Notes: generated from the letters alone by a model not told the origin. A stretch of 64,000 bases of DNA from Bacillota bacterium (GCA_023390655.1 JAEWCL010000023.1:72752-136751); one strand, 5' to 3'. Shown: positions 18,568 through 27,656, counted from the first letter of the stretch. A program made the numbers and translations.

Positions 18568-19224
18568 ATGACCACTGATGAAAAATTATCTTTGCTGTAT
18601 GACTACGTGGATATGCCACTCACAAGCGAGCATTTCCTTGTGCTGCAATGCCTTGCGTCTGACCGGAGCAGGGCCGTAAAGGGCTGGGTCGCAAGATTGC
18701 TGGTCAATTTTCAAACGGAGGCCTCCAAGCGTATCCTGATCAAGCTTGCGCAGGATAAGGATACCTTGGTGCGTACCGAAGCATACGACTCTCTATGTAT
18801 CTTCGCCGGCGATGATACGGAGCAGTTTCTGAAAACCGCAATTGAACAGGAGCCCTCCGCCTTGGCGCGCAGCTACGCCATACTCTCCTGGACCGACGTC
18901 AAAGTTGCGCTGTCCAATGTTTCAAAAGGGGATATTTCCTTTTTGGAGGCACAGTGCAAAAGGGAGCGGCGCGCTCCGCTCTGCCGCCTGAATTGTTATT
19001 GCGGATTGTACCGGTTTGGCGATTACGCCATGCTCGAACCGATCCTGTCTTTTTTAAAGCACAAGAACTACCGCATGCGGTGCGCCGCCATCCACGCATT
19101 GGATGGATTGATGGGCAACGGTACCAGAGAGGCCATAATGGCAGCTATATCACAGCAACTGCCGCTGGAAACCACCGTTGCCGTAAAGAGCACAATTGAG
19201 ACATTTCTATCCGATCATCATTGA
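18568..19224 (+). CDS. HEAT-repeat protein
   Basis: The 218-residue protein is made of paired helices typical of HEAT or PBS-lyase-type repeats: FLVLQCLASDRSRAVKGWVARLL, ILIKLAQDKDTLVRTEAYDSL and ILSFLKHKNYRMRCAAIHALDGL. Such repeats form a curved scaffold for protein contacts; no enzyme motif is visible. ATG 18568 is preceded by GGAAGG (18558-18563), so the upstream TTG at 18556 is less likely. It stands between two near-identical terminator stems, as a single-gene unit. The specific partner is unknown. Confidence 0.75.
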   Translation: MTTDEKLSLLYDYVDMPLTSEHFLVLQCLASDRSRAVKGWVARLLVNFQTEASKRILIKLAQDKDTLVRTEAYDSLCIFAGDDTEQFLKTAIEQEPSALARSYAILSWTDVKVALSNVSKGDISFLEAQCKRERRAPLCRLNCYCGLYRFGDYAMLEPILSFLKHKNYRMRCAAIHALDGLMGNGTREAIMAAISQQLPLETTVAVKSTIETFLSDHH

Positions 19225-19254
19225 AACAGGGCCGCTCTTTTGAGCGGCCCTGTT
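19225..19254. terminator. Terminator between HEAT-repeat gene and nfnB
   Basis: A 13-bp stem (19225-19237 with 19242-19254) with a TTTT loop begins 1 bp after the HEAT gene stop and lies 17 bp from the stop of the convergent nfnB gene. T-rich sequence follows on the plus strand, so it can serve both genes. Confidence 0.85.
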
Positions 19255-19271
19255 GTTTCATCTCTATACTA

Positions 19272-20675
19272 TTATTTCTGCAGCATTTCATGGATGGAAG
19301 CGGCCGCCTTTTTGCCGGCACCCATCGCAAGGATGACGGTGGCGGCCCCGGTTACAGCGTCCCCGCCCGCATAAACGCGGGGTTTGCTGGTTGCGCCCGT
19401 CTCCTCTTCCGCGATGATGCCGCCCCATTTCTGGGTGGCAAGACCGGGCGTGGTATCCTTGATGAGCGGGTTTGGCGAATTGCCGATGGCAACGACCACC
19501 GTATCCACTTCCAGCGCAAACTCACTGCCTGCCTTTGCAACGGGACGCCTGCGGCCGGAAGCGTCCGGCTCACCCAATTCCATTTCCACGCATTCCATGG
19601 AGACCACGCTGCCGTTTTCATCCCCGTTGATGCGGGTGGGGTTCGTCAATACCTTGAATACGATGTCCTCTTCCTTGGCGTGGTGGACTTCCTCCAGACG
19701 CGCGGGCATTTCCTTTTCGCTGCGGCGGTAGACGATGTATACCGTCTCGGCGCCAAGACGCTTTGCACAGCGGGCGGCGTCCATCGCCACGTTGCCGCCG
19801 CCGATAACGGCGACGCGTTTGCCTATCCGCACGGGGGTATCCGTCACCGGGAAGGTATACGCCTTCATCAGGTTGATGCGGGTCAAAAACTCATTGGCGG
19901 AATACACGCCGTTCAGGTTTTCGCCGGGGATCTTCTGGAAATTCGGCAGGCCCGCGCCACTTCCTACGAATACGGCGTCAAAGCCTTCCTCCTCCAAAAG
20001 CTCGTCCAGGCTGACGGAGCGGCCCACGACGGTGTTGGTCTCGATCTTGACGCCCAGCTTTTCCACCAGCGCGATTTCCTCACGCACCAGCACCTTGGGA
20101 AGGCGGAATTCCGGGATGCCGTAAACGAGCACGCCGCCGGGCGTATGGAGCGCTTCAAATATCGTCACGTCATAGCCAAGCTTGGCTAAATCCGCAGCAC
20201 AGGTCAGGCCTGCGGGGCCGGAACCCACGATGGCAACGCGCTTTCCGTTCTTTTCAGGCAGGGGGCCGGATTTAACGCCTTCCTCGCGCGCCTTCTGCAT
20301 GGCGTAGTCCGCAGCGAAGCGTTCAAGCCTGCCGATGCCCACAGGCTCGCCCTTGATGCCGCGCACACAGCGCTGCTCGCACTGGGTCTCCTGCGGGCAG
20401 ACGCGCCCGCAGATGGCGGGAAGGTTGTTGGTGCTCTTCAATATCTCGTAAGAAAGGCCAAAGTCCGCATCGGAAATGGCCTTGATAAACTCGGGGATGC
20501 GCACGTTTACCGGGCACCCCGCAACGCAGGGCTTGTGCTTGCACTGGAGGCAGCGGGCGGCTTCCTCCTGCGCCATGGCGGCGTCATACCCTAAAGAAAC
20601 CTCTTCAAAATTCTTGTTGCGCACATCGGGCGCCTGCTCGCGGGCGGGTATTTTTTTCGGGCTCATGTTGGGCAT
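19272..20675 (-). CDS. nfnB: NADPH-dependent oxidoreductase, NfnB / GltA-like subunit
   Basis: This 467-residue iron-sulfur flavoprotein has an N-terminal Cys-rich segment (CLQCKHKPCVAGCP near 40 and CGRVCPQETQCEQRC near 90) for two [4Fe-4S] clusters. Two Rossmann folds follow: VAIVGSGPAGLTCA near 149 for FAD, and VAVIGGGNVAMDAAR near 289 for NADPH. A C-terminal VYAGGDAVTGAATVI closes the FAD site. Alone it would be called glutamate synthase small subunit, but its partner directly upstream is an NfnA-type subunit and no glutamate synthase large subunit is present. The pair fits the electron-bifurcating NADH-dependent ferredoxin:NADP oxidoreductase. Its start is 1 bp from the nfnA stop, with GGGAGG inside the nfnA end. 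Confidence 0.9.
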   Translation of the reverse strand: MPNMSPKKIPAREQAPDVRNKNFEEVSLGYDAAMAQEEAARCLQCKHKPCVAGCPVNVRIPEFIKAISDADFGLSYEILKSTNNLPAICGRVCPQETQCEQRCVRGIKGEPVGIGRLERFAADYAMQKAREEGVKSGPLPEKNGKRVAIVGSGPAGLTCAADLAKLGYDVTIFEALHTPGGVLVYGIPEFRLPKVLVREEIALVEKLGVKIETNTVVGRSVSLDELLEEEGFDAVFVGSGAGLPNFQKIPGENLNGVYSANEFLTRINLMKAYTFPVTDTPVRIGKRVAVIGGGNVAMDAARCAKRLGAETVYIVYRRSEKEMPARLEEVHHAKEEDIVFKVLTNPTRINGDENGSVVSMECVEMELGEPDASGRRRPVAKAGSEFALEVDTVVVAIGNSPNPLIKDTTPGLATQKWGGIIAEEETGATSKPRVYAGGDAVTGAATVILAMGAGKKAAASIHEMLQK

Positions 20676-20676
20676 A

Positions 20677-21525
20677 TTACTTGACCTCCCCTGTCAGGCG
20701 GCAAATATGCCGCTGCTCGCTTTCGGTTTCTTGGGGCTTATACATGCGGCTTCTGAGCATCGCCTCGTCAAAATCCACCTGATGCGCGTCAAAATCCGGC
20801 CCGTCCACGCAGGCGAATTTGGTCTCGCCGCCCACCGTGATGCGGCAGCCACCGCACATGCCGGTGCCGTCCACCATCACGGGGTTCATGGAAACGATGG
20901 TTTTGATGCCATACTGCTTGGTGATGTTGCTGACGGCGCGCATCATCGGAAGGGGGCCGATGGCGATGACAAGGTCATACTTGACACCGGATTTGATCTG
21001 CTCCTCAAGCGCCGTGGTGGTAAAGCCCTTGTGTCCATTTGAACCGTCGTCCGTCATGATATAGAGGTTGTTACATGCATCCTGCAGCTCATCCACCAGG
21101 ATAAACAGGCTGGTATTACGGAAGCCGACAATGACGTCCACATCCGCGCCAAGATCATGGAGCGCCTTTGCCTGCGGGTAAGCGATGGCGATGCCCAAGC
21201 CGCCGCCGATGACGGCAACCTTCTTGCCCTCCATGCCCTCAAACTCGCTGGGTTTGCCCAGGGGGCCGACAAAATCCTGAATATATTCTCCCTCATTGAG
21301 GGTATCGAGCTTCTTCGTGGTTGCGCCGACTTTCTGGAAAATGATCGTTATGGTGCCCTTTTCGCGGTCATACCCCGCTATCGTCAGCGGAATGCGCTCG
21401 CCGTTTTCATCTACGCGCAGGATAATAAACTGGCCGGGCAAAGCTTTCTTTGCAACCTTGGGGGCATGCACCTCCAACAGGGTGACCGTCTCATGCAAAG
21501 GCCGCTTGCGTACGATCTGATACAT
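20677..21525 (-). CDS. nfnA: Ferredoxin:NADP oxidoreductase subunit NfnA
   Basis: The 282-residue flavoprotein has a ferredoxin-reductase fold: FAD site around RIPLTIAGYDRE (near 50), nucleotide-binding VAVIGGGLGIAIAYP (near 108), and a C-terminal [2Fe-2S] motif MCGGCRITVGGETKFACVDGP. This is the subunit arrangement of dihydroorotate dehydrogenase electron-transfer proteins and of NfnA. With NfnB it should couple NADH, NADPH and ferredoxin pools in an anaerobe. GGAGG precedes ATG 21525. It is the first gene of a two-gene operon. The alternative reading, a sulfide or dihydroorotate dehydrogenase-type electron-transfer subunit, is less likely given the partner. Confidence 0.9.
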   Translation of the reverse strand: MYQIVRKRPLHETVTLLEVHAPKVAKKALPGQFIILRVDENGERIPLTIAGYDREKGTITIIFQKVGATTKKLDTLNEGEYIQDFVGPLGKPSEFEGMEGKKVAVIGGGLGIAIAYPQAKALHDLGADVDVIVGFRNTSLFILVDELQDACNNLYIMTDDGSNGHKGFTTTALEEQIKSGVKYDLVIAIGPLPMMRAVSNITKQYGIKTIVSMNPVMVDGTGMCGGCRITVGGETKFACVDGPDFDAHQVDFDEAMLRSRMYKPQETESEQRHICRLTGEVK

Positions 21526-21746
21526 CCGTCTTCCTCCTTTTTTCTCGTGCGGGGTAAAAAATGATACACGCTTGCATTGTACTCCAGGCTTTGGGGCACT
21601 GTCAAATGGTTATGCCTGTATGCTTGGGAGGATATTTTACATTTTCACACGGGACTCACATTCTGTGCATATGCATTCGGAATGGGGCATGCTATCATTA
21701 TAGAATATTCTTTTTTCCAAATCACACAAAACGGAGGTGTGCCAAC

Positions 21747-23456
21747 ATGCTGTTGACGATTGACAACCATACAATAGAAGCAACCGCCGGCGAAACGCTG
21801 CTTTCCCTCATCGCCCGCGCCGGATTGCAAGATGATGATATGCTTTATAAGCCGCTCGCCGCACAGATTGGCGGGGAGATCTTCCACCTCAATTATGTGC
21901 CCCTTCGTATGAAGGACGGCGTCATCACGCCGCGCACCGCCGTACAGAACGCAGGCGGCGCCATCACGCTGCTGCGGCATGGCGATACCATGGGCAGGCG
22001 CGTCTATGAGCGCACGCTGCTGTTTGTGTTCATTCTCGCTGTGCGCAAAAAATTCCCCGGTGCGCGCGTGCTCGTGCAATACGCACTGGGCGAGGGCTTG
22101 TATGTGCAGCTTGAAAAAAGCCCGGCGCTCTCAAAAGCGGATACGGAACTATTAAAGGAAGAGTGCGCGCGCATCATTGCGGCGGACCTGCCGCTTGAGC
22201 GTGAGCGGCTTGATATAGCGGATGCCGTCTCGTTTTTCAGCGACGACGGGCAGATCGATAAAGTGCGCCTGCTGCAGTGGCGCAAGTTCAGCTACTTTGA
22301 CGTATACCGCCAAAGCGGCTACATGGATTATTTCTATGGGGAGATGGCCCCTTCCACCGCCTATGCAAGGGTGTTCGACCTTGCCTTTTTGCACCCCGGG
22401 CTTGTGCTTTTACTGCCGGACCATGAGAACCCCAATACCCCCTCCCAATATGTGCACAGTCCCCAGTTGTTTGCCGTATTTGCCCAGAGCGACGAATGGG
22501 GGAGGCTTTTGCACTGTGCCAATGTTGCGGATTTAAATGATATGGTGGCAAACCACAGCATCCGCGAGCTGGTGCGCGTCAGCGAAGCCCTGCACGAAAA
22601 AAGCTACGCCACGCTCGCCGACCGCATCGTGGAGCGCGGGGCGCGCGCGGTGCTACTTGCGGGCCCGTCCTCTTCCGGAAAGACGACGAGCGCGAACCGC
22701 CTCTATACCCAGCTGCGCGTGCTCGGGAAGAGCCCCATTTTGCTGTCGCTTGACGATTATTACATTGACCGCGACCGCGTGCCGCGCGATGAATTCGGCG
22801 AAATCGACCTGGAGCACATCAACACCATCGACACCGCGCAGTTCCGCAAGGACCTGGAACTCCTGCTTGCGGGCGAGCCCGTGGAAATCCCAAGGTTTGA
22901 TTTTAAGCAGGGCCGCCGCGCGTCAAAAGGACATCTGCTGCATGTGGGGCCGGACGAACCGCTGATTATTGAGGGCATCCACGGCCTCAACCCGGCACTT
23001 CTTTCCGCCTCCATCCCGATGGCGAGCATATTCCGCGTGTATGTCAGCGCCCTTACCACGCTGAACCTGGACGACCACAACCGCATCCGCACCACCGATA
23101 TGCGCCTGTTACGGCGCATGGTGCGCGATTATGAAACGCGCGGCGCAAGCGTGGAAAAAACACTTTCCATGTGGCCGAGCGTGCGGCGCGGGGAGGACCG
23201 GTGGATTTTCCCTTATCAGGAGCAGGCGGACGCGTTCTTTAACACCGCGCTTGTGTATGAACCGGCGGTATTAAAAAAGCACATCTTCCCGCTGCTCAAG
23301 GCCGTGCCGGAGGAAAGCCCCTATTTCTGCATGGCGCGCGATCTTGTGAAATTCCTCAACTATTTTGCGGACGCGGAAATTGAGGATGAAATCCCGCCCA
23401 CCTCCATACTCCGCGAGTTTATCGGCGGGAACGCGTTTTACAGGACGTTTGATTGA
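21747..23456 (+). CDS. Nucleoside (uridine) kinase with TGS-like N-terminus
   Basis: The 569-residue cytosolic protein starts with a TGS/threonyl-tRNA-synthetase-like region (about 1-190), which includes FVFILAVRKKFPGARVLVQYALGEG. The C-terminal half is a uridine-kinase fold with the P-loop GPSSSGKTTSANRL near 305, the SLDDYYIDRDR motif, the substrate segment IPRFDFKQGRR and the EGIHGLNP strand. This two-part architecture is typical of a Clostridia and Thermotoga nucleoside kinase family; it should phosphorylate a nucleoside in salvage. ATG 21747 follows GGAGG by 9 bp; the longer frame back to 21561 has no support. Confidence 0.9.
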   Translation: MLLTIDNHTIEATAGETLLSLIARAGLQDDDMLYKPLAAQIGGEIFHLNYVPLRMKDGVITPRTAVQNAGGAITLLRHGDTMGRRVYERTLLFVFILAVRKKFPGARVLVQYALGEGLYVQLEKSPALSKADTELLKEECARIIAADLPLERERLDIADAVSFFSDDGQIDKVRLLQWRKFSYFDVYRQSGYMDYFYGEMAPSTAYARVFDLAFLHPGLVLLLPDHENPNTPSQYVHSPQLFAVFAQSDEWGRLLHCANVADLNDMVANHSIRELVRVSEALHEKSYATLADRIVERGARAVLLAGPSSSGKTTSANRLYTQLRVLGKSPILLSLDDYYIDRDRVPRDEFGEIDLEHINTIDTAQFRKDLELLLAGEPVEIPRFDFKQGRRASKGHLLHVGPDEPLIIEGIHGLNPALLSASIPMASIFRVYVSALTTLNLDDHNRIRTTDMRLLRRMVRDYETRGASVEKTLSMWPSVRRGEDRWIFPYQEQADAFFNTALVYEPAVLKKHIFPLLKAVPEESPYFCMARDLVKFLNYFADAEIEDEIPPTSILREFIGGNAFYRTFD

Positions 23457-23471
23457 GGCACGAAATTGCAC

Positions 23472-23500
23472 AAAGGCCGCATCCATAGGATGCGGCCTTT
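23472..23500. terminator. Bidirectional terminator
   Basis: A 13-bp stem AAAGGCCGCATCC with a 3-nt loop lies 15 bp after the nucleoside kinase stop and 15 bp from the stop of the convergent UPF0316 gene; the arms begin and end in A and T runs. Confidence 0.85.
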
Positions 23501-23515
23501 TCCTTGCCATTTCCC

Positions 23516-24130
23516 TTACTTTGTCTTCCGCAACGCATTCCGGAACGGATGGCTGATGTGGCGTGTAGACGCGCTGCGCAAATACCCGCCCTTTTGCACC
23601 TTGACGTCCGTGACGGTAATGACGGCTTTGTCACACAATTTCGAAATCATATCCAGCGCCTCATGCAGGTGCTTGCGCTGGATCATCATCAGCAGCATAT
23701 AGCGGGATTCGTCCTCAATGCCGTGCACATCCATGGTGGTGATGCCAAAGCCCTTTTCGCGCAGCGTCGCGCTCAGGTTGTGGGCGGACGCAAGATCCGG
23801 CACCACTATCTGGATCGAAGAAAGGCCGAACGCCAGCTTTTCGTCAAGCCACGAGCCTAAGAAATTGCCCAGCCCGAACGCACCCGCGTACACCACAATC
23901 TTGAGCGGATCGGACTGGAAGCCGGAAAGCACGGTGCTTGTGATAATCAGCCACATGGTGATTTCAATCACCGCCAGAAGGCTGCCCAGCGAGCGGATGC
24001 CGCGGTTGATGAGCACGATGCGCAGCGTGCTTGTTGTGACCTCAAGCATCTTGCCGAGAAAGATGAATACATAGACCCAGATACTCTGTGTTTGTGAAAA
24101 CGCGGTCAATGCGTTAAAAAACTGTTCCAT
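23516..24130 (-). CDS. UPF0316 membrane protein with DUF2179 domain
   Basis: The 204-residue protein has three transmembrane segments in its first half (about 15-95; SIWVYVFIFLGKMLEVTTSTLRIV is characteristic). A soluble DUF2179 domain (about 105-185) follows, seen in IQIVVPDLASAHNLSATLREKGFGITTMDVHG. DUF2179 occurs in YitT-type and UPF0316 proteins and is thought to sense a ligand; the function is unknown. ATG 24130 is preceded by GGAGGG at 7 bp, whereas the longer frame to 24331 has no ribosome site. The 245-bp gap to the divergent dipeptidase gene holds the two promoters but no other feature that I can support. Confidence 0.85.
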   Translation of the reverse strand: MEQFFNALTAFSQTQSIWVYVFIFLGKMLEVTTSTLRIVLINRGIRSLGSLLAVIEITMWLIITSTVLSGFQSDPLKIVVYAGAFGLGNFLGSWLDEKLAFGLSSIQIVVPDLASAHNLSATLREKGFGITTMDVHGIEDESRYMLLMMIQRKHLHEALDMISKLCDKAVITVTDVKVQKGGYLRSASTRHISHPFRNALRKTK

Positions 24131-24376
24131 ACCCCATTGCCCTCCATTTTTTTCAGGCGTTTGGGGCAAAAATAAGCCTAAATCCAAACGCCGTTGTTCA
24201 GATAGACGATGAAGATTATATCCACAAGCCGGCGGAAAGTAAAGCAAATTCTTTGTGAATGCAATGCACTTGCCGCAGTCTGTTGTTTTTCGCACAGAGC
24301 ACAAAGGTTTCTCCTGTATTTTGCCCCGCAAAATGGTACAATAGTGGAAAGAACACGCAGGTAAGGAGAATACAGC

Positions 24377-25774
24377 ATGGCATTTTTCTCTTCCATCAGC
24401 AAGGGGCAGCAGGAGCGGCTCGTTGCTTTTATTGACGCAACGCTAGAGCGGCAGGTAGAAGACCTGCAGGCGCTCATCCGCATTCCAAGCGTAAAAACCG
24501 CACCCGAAGGCAATTTCCCCTTTGGCGCGCCCATACAGGAGGCGCTTGACGCCGCCCTTAAGCTTGGCGAAGCATTGGGCTTCCCCGGCGGTCGCGATCT
24601 TGAAGGGTATGCCGGCATCATCGAGACCGGTTCGGGCGAAGAGATGCTGGGCATTTTAGCGCATCTTGACGTGGTACCCGCGGGCGAAGGCTGGTCCTGC
24701 CCGCCCTTTGGCGCACAAGTGCGCGACGGACGCGTATACGGGCGCGGCGCGATCGACGACAAGGGCCCGACTGTCAGCACACTGTACGCGCTTGCCGCCA
24801 TACGTAATGCCGGTATCCCGCTCAACAAACGCGTGCGTGTCATCCTCGGCTGCGATGAAGAAAGCGGCTGGGCCTGCATGGACCGCTATAAGAAGACGGA
24901 AGAGCTCCCCACCATGGCCTTCTCGCCGGATGGAGAGTACCCGCTTGTGTATTCTGAAAAGGCCATTATGCAGGCGACCTTCAAAAAGAGGCCGGCGCAC
25001 CGGACCGCTATTTCAATTTCCGCGGGCGAGCGCGCAAACGTCGTTCCCGGCACCGCCGAAGCGGTAGTTCCCAAGAGCGCCGGTGTCCCCGGCCTGCTGG
25101 CGGAGGGTGGATTCTCCCTTGCCGCAACGAATGTGCCGGAAGGAACAAGGCTGACTGTGACCGGCCTTGGCGCGCATGCCTCCACGCCGGAAAACGGCCG
25201 CAACGCGCTATTATACCTGCTGCGCGTACTGCACGCGCTTCCACTGCCGGAAGAAGACGCGGCGCTCATTGCCCACCTTGCCGATACGCTCAAAATGGAT
25301 ACGCACGGCGAGACGCTCGGTCTGGATACCACGGACGACAGCGGGCGGCTCACGCTCAATGTCGGCGTGTGCAAGTGGAATCGCGAGGAAATCTCCCTCA
25401 CATTCGATGCGCGTTGCCCCCACAGCCTGCCTGCGGAGCAGGTGCGCGCCCGGTTGGAAGAAGCACTTGCGCCTGTCGGATTTGCACTGGACGGCGCAAG
25501 AATCCAGCCCGGCCTGCTTGTCCCCCGGGAAAGCGAACTTGTACAGAAGCTGATGGGCGTCTACCGCGCGCAGACCGGGGACACCGTGCGCGAGCCGCTC
25601 GCCATCGGCGGCGGCACCTACGCGCGCGCCATGCCCAACGCCGTTGCCTTTGGCTGCGAGTGGCCGGGCGATCCTATGGTGGCGCATATGCCGGATGAAT
25701 ATCTCTCCATCGACGATCTCCGGCGCAACACGCTGATGATCGCGGACGCCATCCTGGCGCTTGCGGCGGAATAA
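24377..25774 (+). CDS. PepV-like M20 metallodipeptidase
   Basis: The 465-residue cytosolic peptidase belongs to the Sapep/PepV branch of M20. Metal ligands and catalytic residues sit in HLDVVPAG (near 95), GRGAIDDKGP (near 122), CDEESGW (near 158) and the late AIGGGTYARAMPNAVAFG motif. The lid domain inserts at about 195-340, with LGAHASTPENGRNALL matching the conserved His. It should cleave dipeptides with two bound Zn or Mn ions in amino-acid supply. A GGAG site lies 8 bp before ATG 24377. The downstream CrtO-like gene begins 20 bp after the stop and is probably co-transcribed. Confidence 0.92.
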   Translation: MAFFSSISKGQQERLVAFIDATLERQVEDLQALIRIPSVKTAPEGNFPFGAPIQEALDAALKLGEALGFPGGRDLEGYAGIIETGSGEEMLGILAHLDVVPAGEGWSCPPFGAQVRDGRVYGRGAIDDKGPTVSTLYALAAIRNAGIPLNKRVRVILGCDEESGWACMDRYKKTEELPTMAFSPDGEYPLVYSEKAIMQATFKKRPAHRTAISISAGERANVVPGTAEAVVPKSAGVPGLLAEGGFSLAATNVPEGTRLTVTGLGAHASTPENGRNALLYLLRVLHALPLPEEDAALIAHLADTLKMDTHGETLGLDTTDDSGRLTLNVGVCKWNREEISLTFDARCPHSLPAEQVRARLEEALAPVGFALDGARIQPGLLVPRESELVQKLMGVYRAQTGDTVREPLAIGGGTYARAMPNAVAFGCEWPGDPMVAHMPDEYLSIDDLRRNTLMIADAILALAAE

Positions 25775-25794
25775 GCACTTTCGGGAGGCGCTGG

Positions 25795-26310
25795 TTGAGC
25801 CCGCTTGCAATTACGCTAAGCATGACCGCATTGAATGTCGTCTTTTGGACGGCCTTCAATTTTGGTATCGCCTTTCTTGTACGTTGTCTGCCCAAGCGCC
25901 TGTTCTCCTGTAACCGGGCGTTTTACCGCGAGTTTCGTTTTGAGAAGCGCCTGTACCGCATACTGCGGGTAAACCGATGGAAAGACCATCTGCCCGAGGC
26001 GGGCGGGCTTGCGGGATTTTCCAAACGCAGCCTTGCAGGCGAGCTTACACTGCCGTATGTGGAAACATTTTTGATGGAAACCTGTATTGCGGAGGTGGGG
26101 CATCTTTGCATCGGCGTGCTTGGGTTTTGCTCGGTCGGGTTTTCTTGGCTGCTGCCCGACCCTTACCCGTATATCCCTCTGTTTTTGGGCTTTGCCGCGC
26201 TGGATCTTCTGATCCAGCTGTTGTTTGTGATCATCCAGCGCTATAACCGCCCGCGCCTGATGCGGCTTCGTTCCCTGCTTATGGCGCGAGACGCCGGAAT
26301 GGCACAATAA
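25795..26310 (+). CDS. CrtO-like acyltransferase (glycosyl-diaponeurosporenoate type)
   Basis: The 171-residue protein has an N-terminal hydrophobic segment and two more near residues 100-150. The segment CNRAFYREFRFEKRLYRILRVNRWKDHLPEAGG and the end IIQRYNRPRL match the staphylococcal CrtO family, which acylates the glycosyl carotenoid in staphyloxanthin synthesis. No carotenoid genes are in the window, so its acceptor here is probably another membrane glycolipid or unknown. The start is TTG 25795, 6 bp after GGGAGG. It follows the dipeptidase gene closely. Family assignment is from remembered motifs. Confidence 0.7.
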   Translation: MSPLAITLSMTALNVVFWTAFNFGIAFLVRCLPKRLFSCNRAFYREFRFEKRLYRILRVNRWKDHLPEAGGLAGFSKRSLAGELTLPYVETFLMETCIAEVGHLCIGVLGFCSVGFSWLLPDPYPYIPLFLGFAALDLLIQLLFVIIQRYNRPRLMRLRSLLMARDAGMAQ

Positions 26311-26330
26311 AACCAGTTTCAAAAAATATA

Positions 26331-26355
26331 AAGCGGCCGGTACAACCGGCCGCTT
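26331..26355. terminator. Bidirectional terminator
   Basis: The 11-bp stem AAGCGGCCGGT (26331-26341) pairs with 26345-26355 over a 3-nt loop and is followed by TTCC; A-tracts precede it, serving the minus-strand side. It closes the PepV-CrtO unit and the decayed phosphatase gene. Confidence 0.85.
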
Positions 26356-26370
26356 TTCCGATCCGTTTGG

Positions 26371-26978
26371 TTACATCCCGGCTAGATGCGCATGGTCGCT
26401 GAACGTGTGCAGGTAGGATTCCTGTTTCACGATAGTAATAAAGCGATTCTCCAAAGGCATGCCAAGGCTAAGCCGCCTTGCCTGCGGTATCTGGAATAAT
26501 CCGCATACAAGCGAACGGATTACGCCCCCATGGCAAACAACCGCAATGCGTTCGTTGCTGCTGTTGAGCGGCTCCTGCGCCAATGCGCCGCAGCGGTTCC
26601 ATACGTCCGCACCGCTTTCCCCATTGGGATAGGGAATGTCCTCCTCATGCAGCTTCCACTTTGCAAAAGTGTTCCGGGAAACCGTCCCAGGAAGTTTTCA
26701 ATACGTCGCCCATATCGATTTCCCGCAGGCACTTATCCACAATATGCACTCCAGGCTCAAATAAGTGCATGGGGCAGGTGTTCCCCTGTCTGCACGGCGC
26801 GCGTAAGATCCACTTGTATATACAGCGTCAAACTGTGTTTCACACAGGCGCACGGCCAGACGCCGCGCCTGCAGATGCCCTTTTGGCGTCAATGGCTGAT
26901 CCATGCAGTTTTTTTCGGCATTAAATACTCCATTGCTGCTTTGTGGGTCTGCCCATGCCGGATCAGGTGCAACTCCAT
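26371..26978 (-). pseudogene. Histidine phosphatase (phosphoglycerate mutase-like), frameshifted
   Basis: A good ribosome site (GGAGG) precedes ATG 26978, and the first codons read MELHLIRHGQTH, the catalytic RHG motif. The frame then breaks. Homologous pieces continue in other frames: DQPLTPKGHLQARRLAVRL and DAVYTS (26800-26904), PGVHIVDKCLREIDMGD (about 26700-26755), and a last part with VCHGGVIRSLVCGLF, the second catalytic His, ending at 26371. At least three frameshifts separate them (near 26940, 26775-26850 and 26650). It was a cobalamin-pathway or sugar-phosphate type phosphatase; it should now be inactive unless the sequence has errors. Confidence 0.85.
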
Positions 26979-27000
26979 CGTTTCCTCCAAAAAGAAAAGA

Positions 27001-27023
27001 GGCGCAAAGCGTTGCTTTGCGCC
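27001..27023 (-). terminator. Terminator of the zinc-ribbon gene 27035-27589
   Basis: A perfect 10-bp stem GGCGCAAAGC with a 3-nt loop lies 11 bp past the stop and is followed on the minus strand by TCTTTTCTTTTT. Confidence 0.9.
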
Positions 27024-27034
27024 AACTGTCAATG

Positions 27035-27589
27035 TTACAGCTTGATGATATTGATGTTGCCGATTACGGGCAGCGGCTTCATTTCGCCTTTACAGACATT
27101 GACGATGCCTAAGATCATCACCACAAAGAAGAAAATGCCGCCCAAGGATAAAAGTCCGCCGATCGCCGCACCCAGCCCAAAGCTGATGGCAGTAAAAATT
27201 GCAGTAAGAATGCCTGATACAATGGAATACCCAATGGAGAACAGCAGCACATTAAGCCCCTGCCCCGCGTGGAAGCGCGCGAATTTGGAATCCTTATACG
27301 CGACCAACGGCACAAAGAACAGGATGCCGTAGTACGCCAGCACGCTCACAGCGCCTACGCCCAAAGAGCGCGCATCGCCATCGGGCGCATAGGTGCGCTC
27401 CGGCTGCTGGTAAGCCTGGTAGCTGGACTGCTGGTAGGCCTGGTATGCGGATTGCTGATTGCCGGGCTGCTGCTGCACCGTAGGCTGCTGTGCGCCCGCG
27501 TCCTGTGCGGGCGTAACCTGTGTGCCGCAATTGTAGCAGAACCTGGATTCTCCCTTATTCTCCGCGCCGCACTGTGCACAAAATGGCAT
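27035..27589 (-). CDS. Zinc-ribbon membrane protein, DUF4870-like
   Basis: The 184-residue protein begins with a zinc ribbon (CAQCG and CYNCG, residues 4-22), then a Gln/Tyr/Ala-rich low-complexity linker with repeated AYQAYQQ. Three to four transmembrane segments follow (about 78-175), including FARFHAGQGLNVLLF, typical of the DUF4870/TM2-like membrane family. Such proteins are widespread in Bacillota and their role is unknown. GGGAGG precedes ATG 27589. A second, differently built zinc-ribbon protein lies upstream on the same strand, so the pair may be functionally linked. Confidence 0.85.
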   Translation of the reverse strand: MPFCAQCGAENKGESRFCYNCGTQVTPAQDAGAQQPTVQQQPGNQQSAYQAYQQSSYQAYQQPERTYAPDGDARSLGVGAVSVLAYYGILFFVPLVAYKDSKFARFHAGQGLNVLLFSIGYSIVSGILTAIFTAISFGLGAAIGGLLSLGGIFFFVVMILGIVNVCKGEMKPLPVIGNINIIKL

Positions 27590-27656
27590 AACAACTACCT
27601 CCCAATATAATAAAATAATTTCAGGGCGCTATGCCCATTTTACTTGAATCATCCGG

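Noticed and set aside
19272..20675. Glutamate synthase small subunit call
   Set aside because: No large subunit is present and the direct partner is NfnA-like, so NfnB is the better reading.
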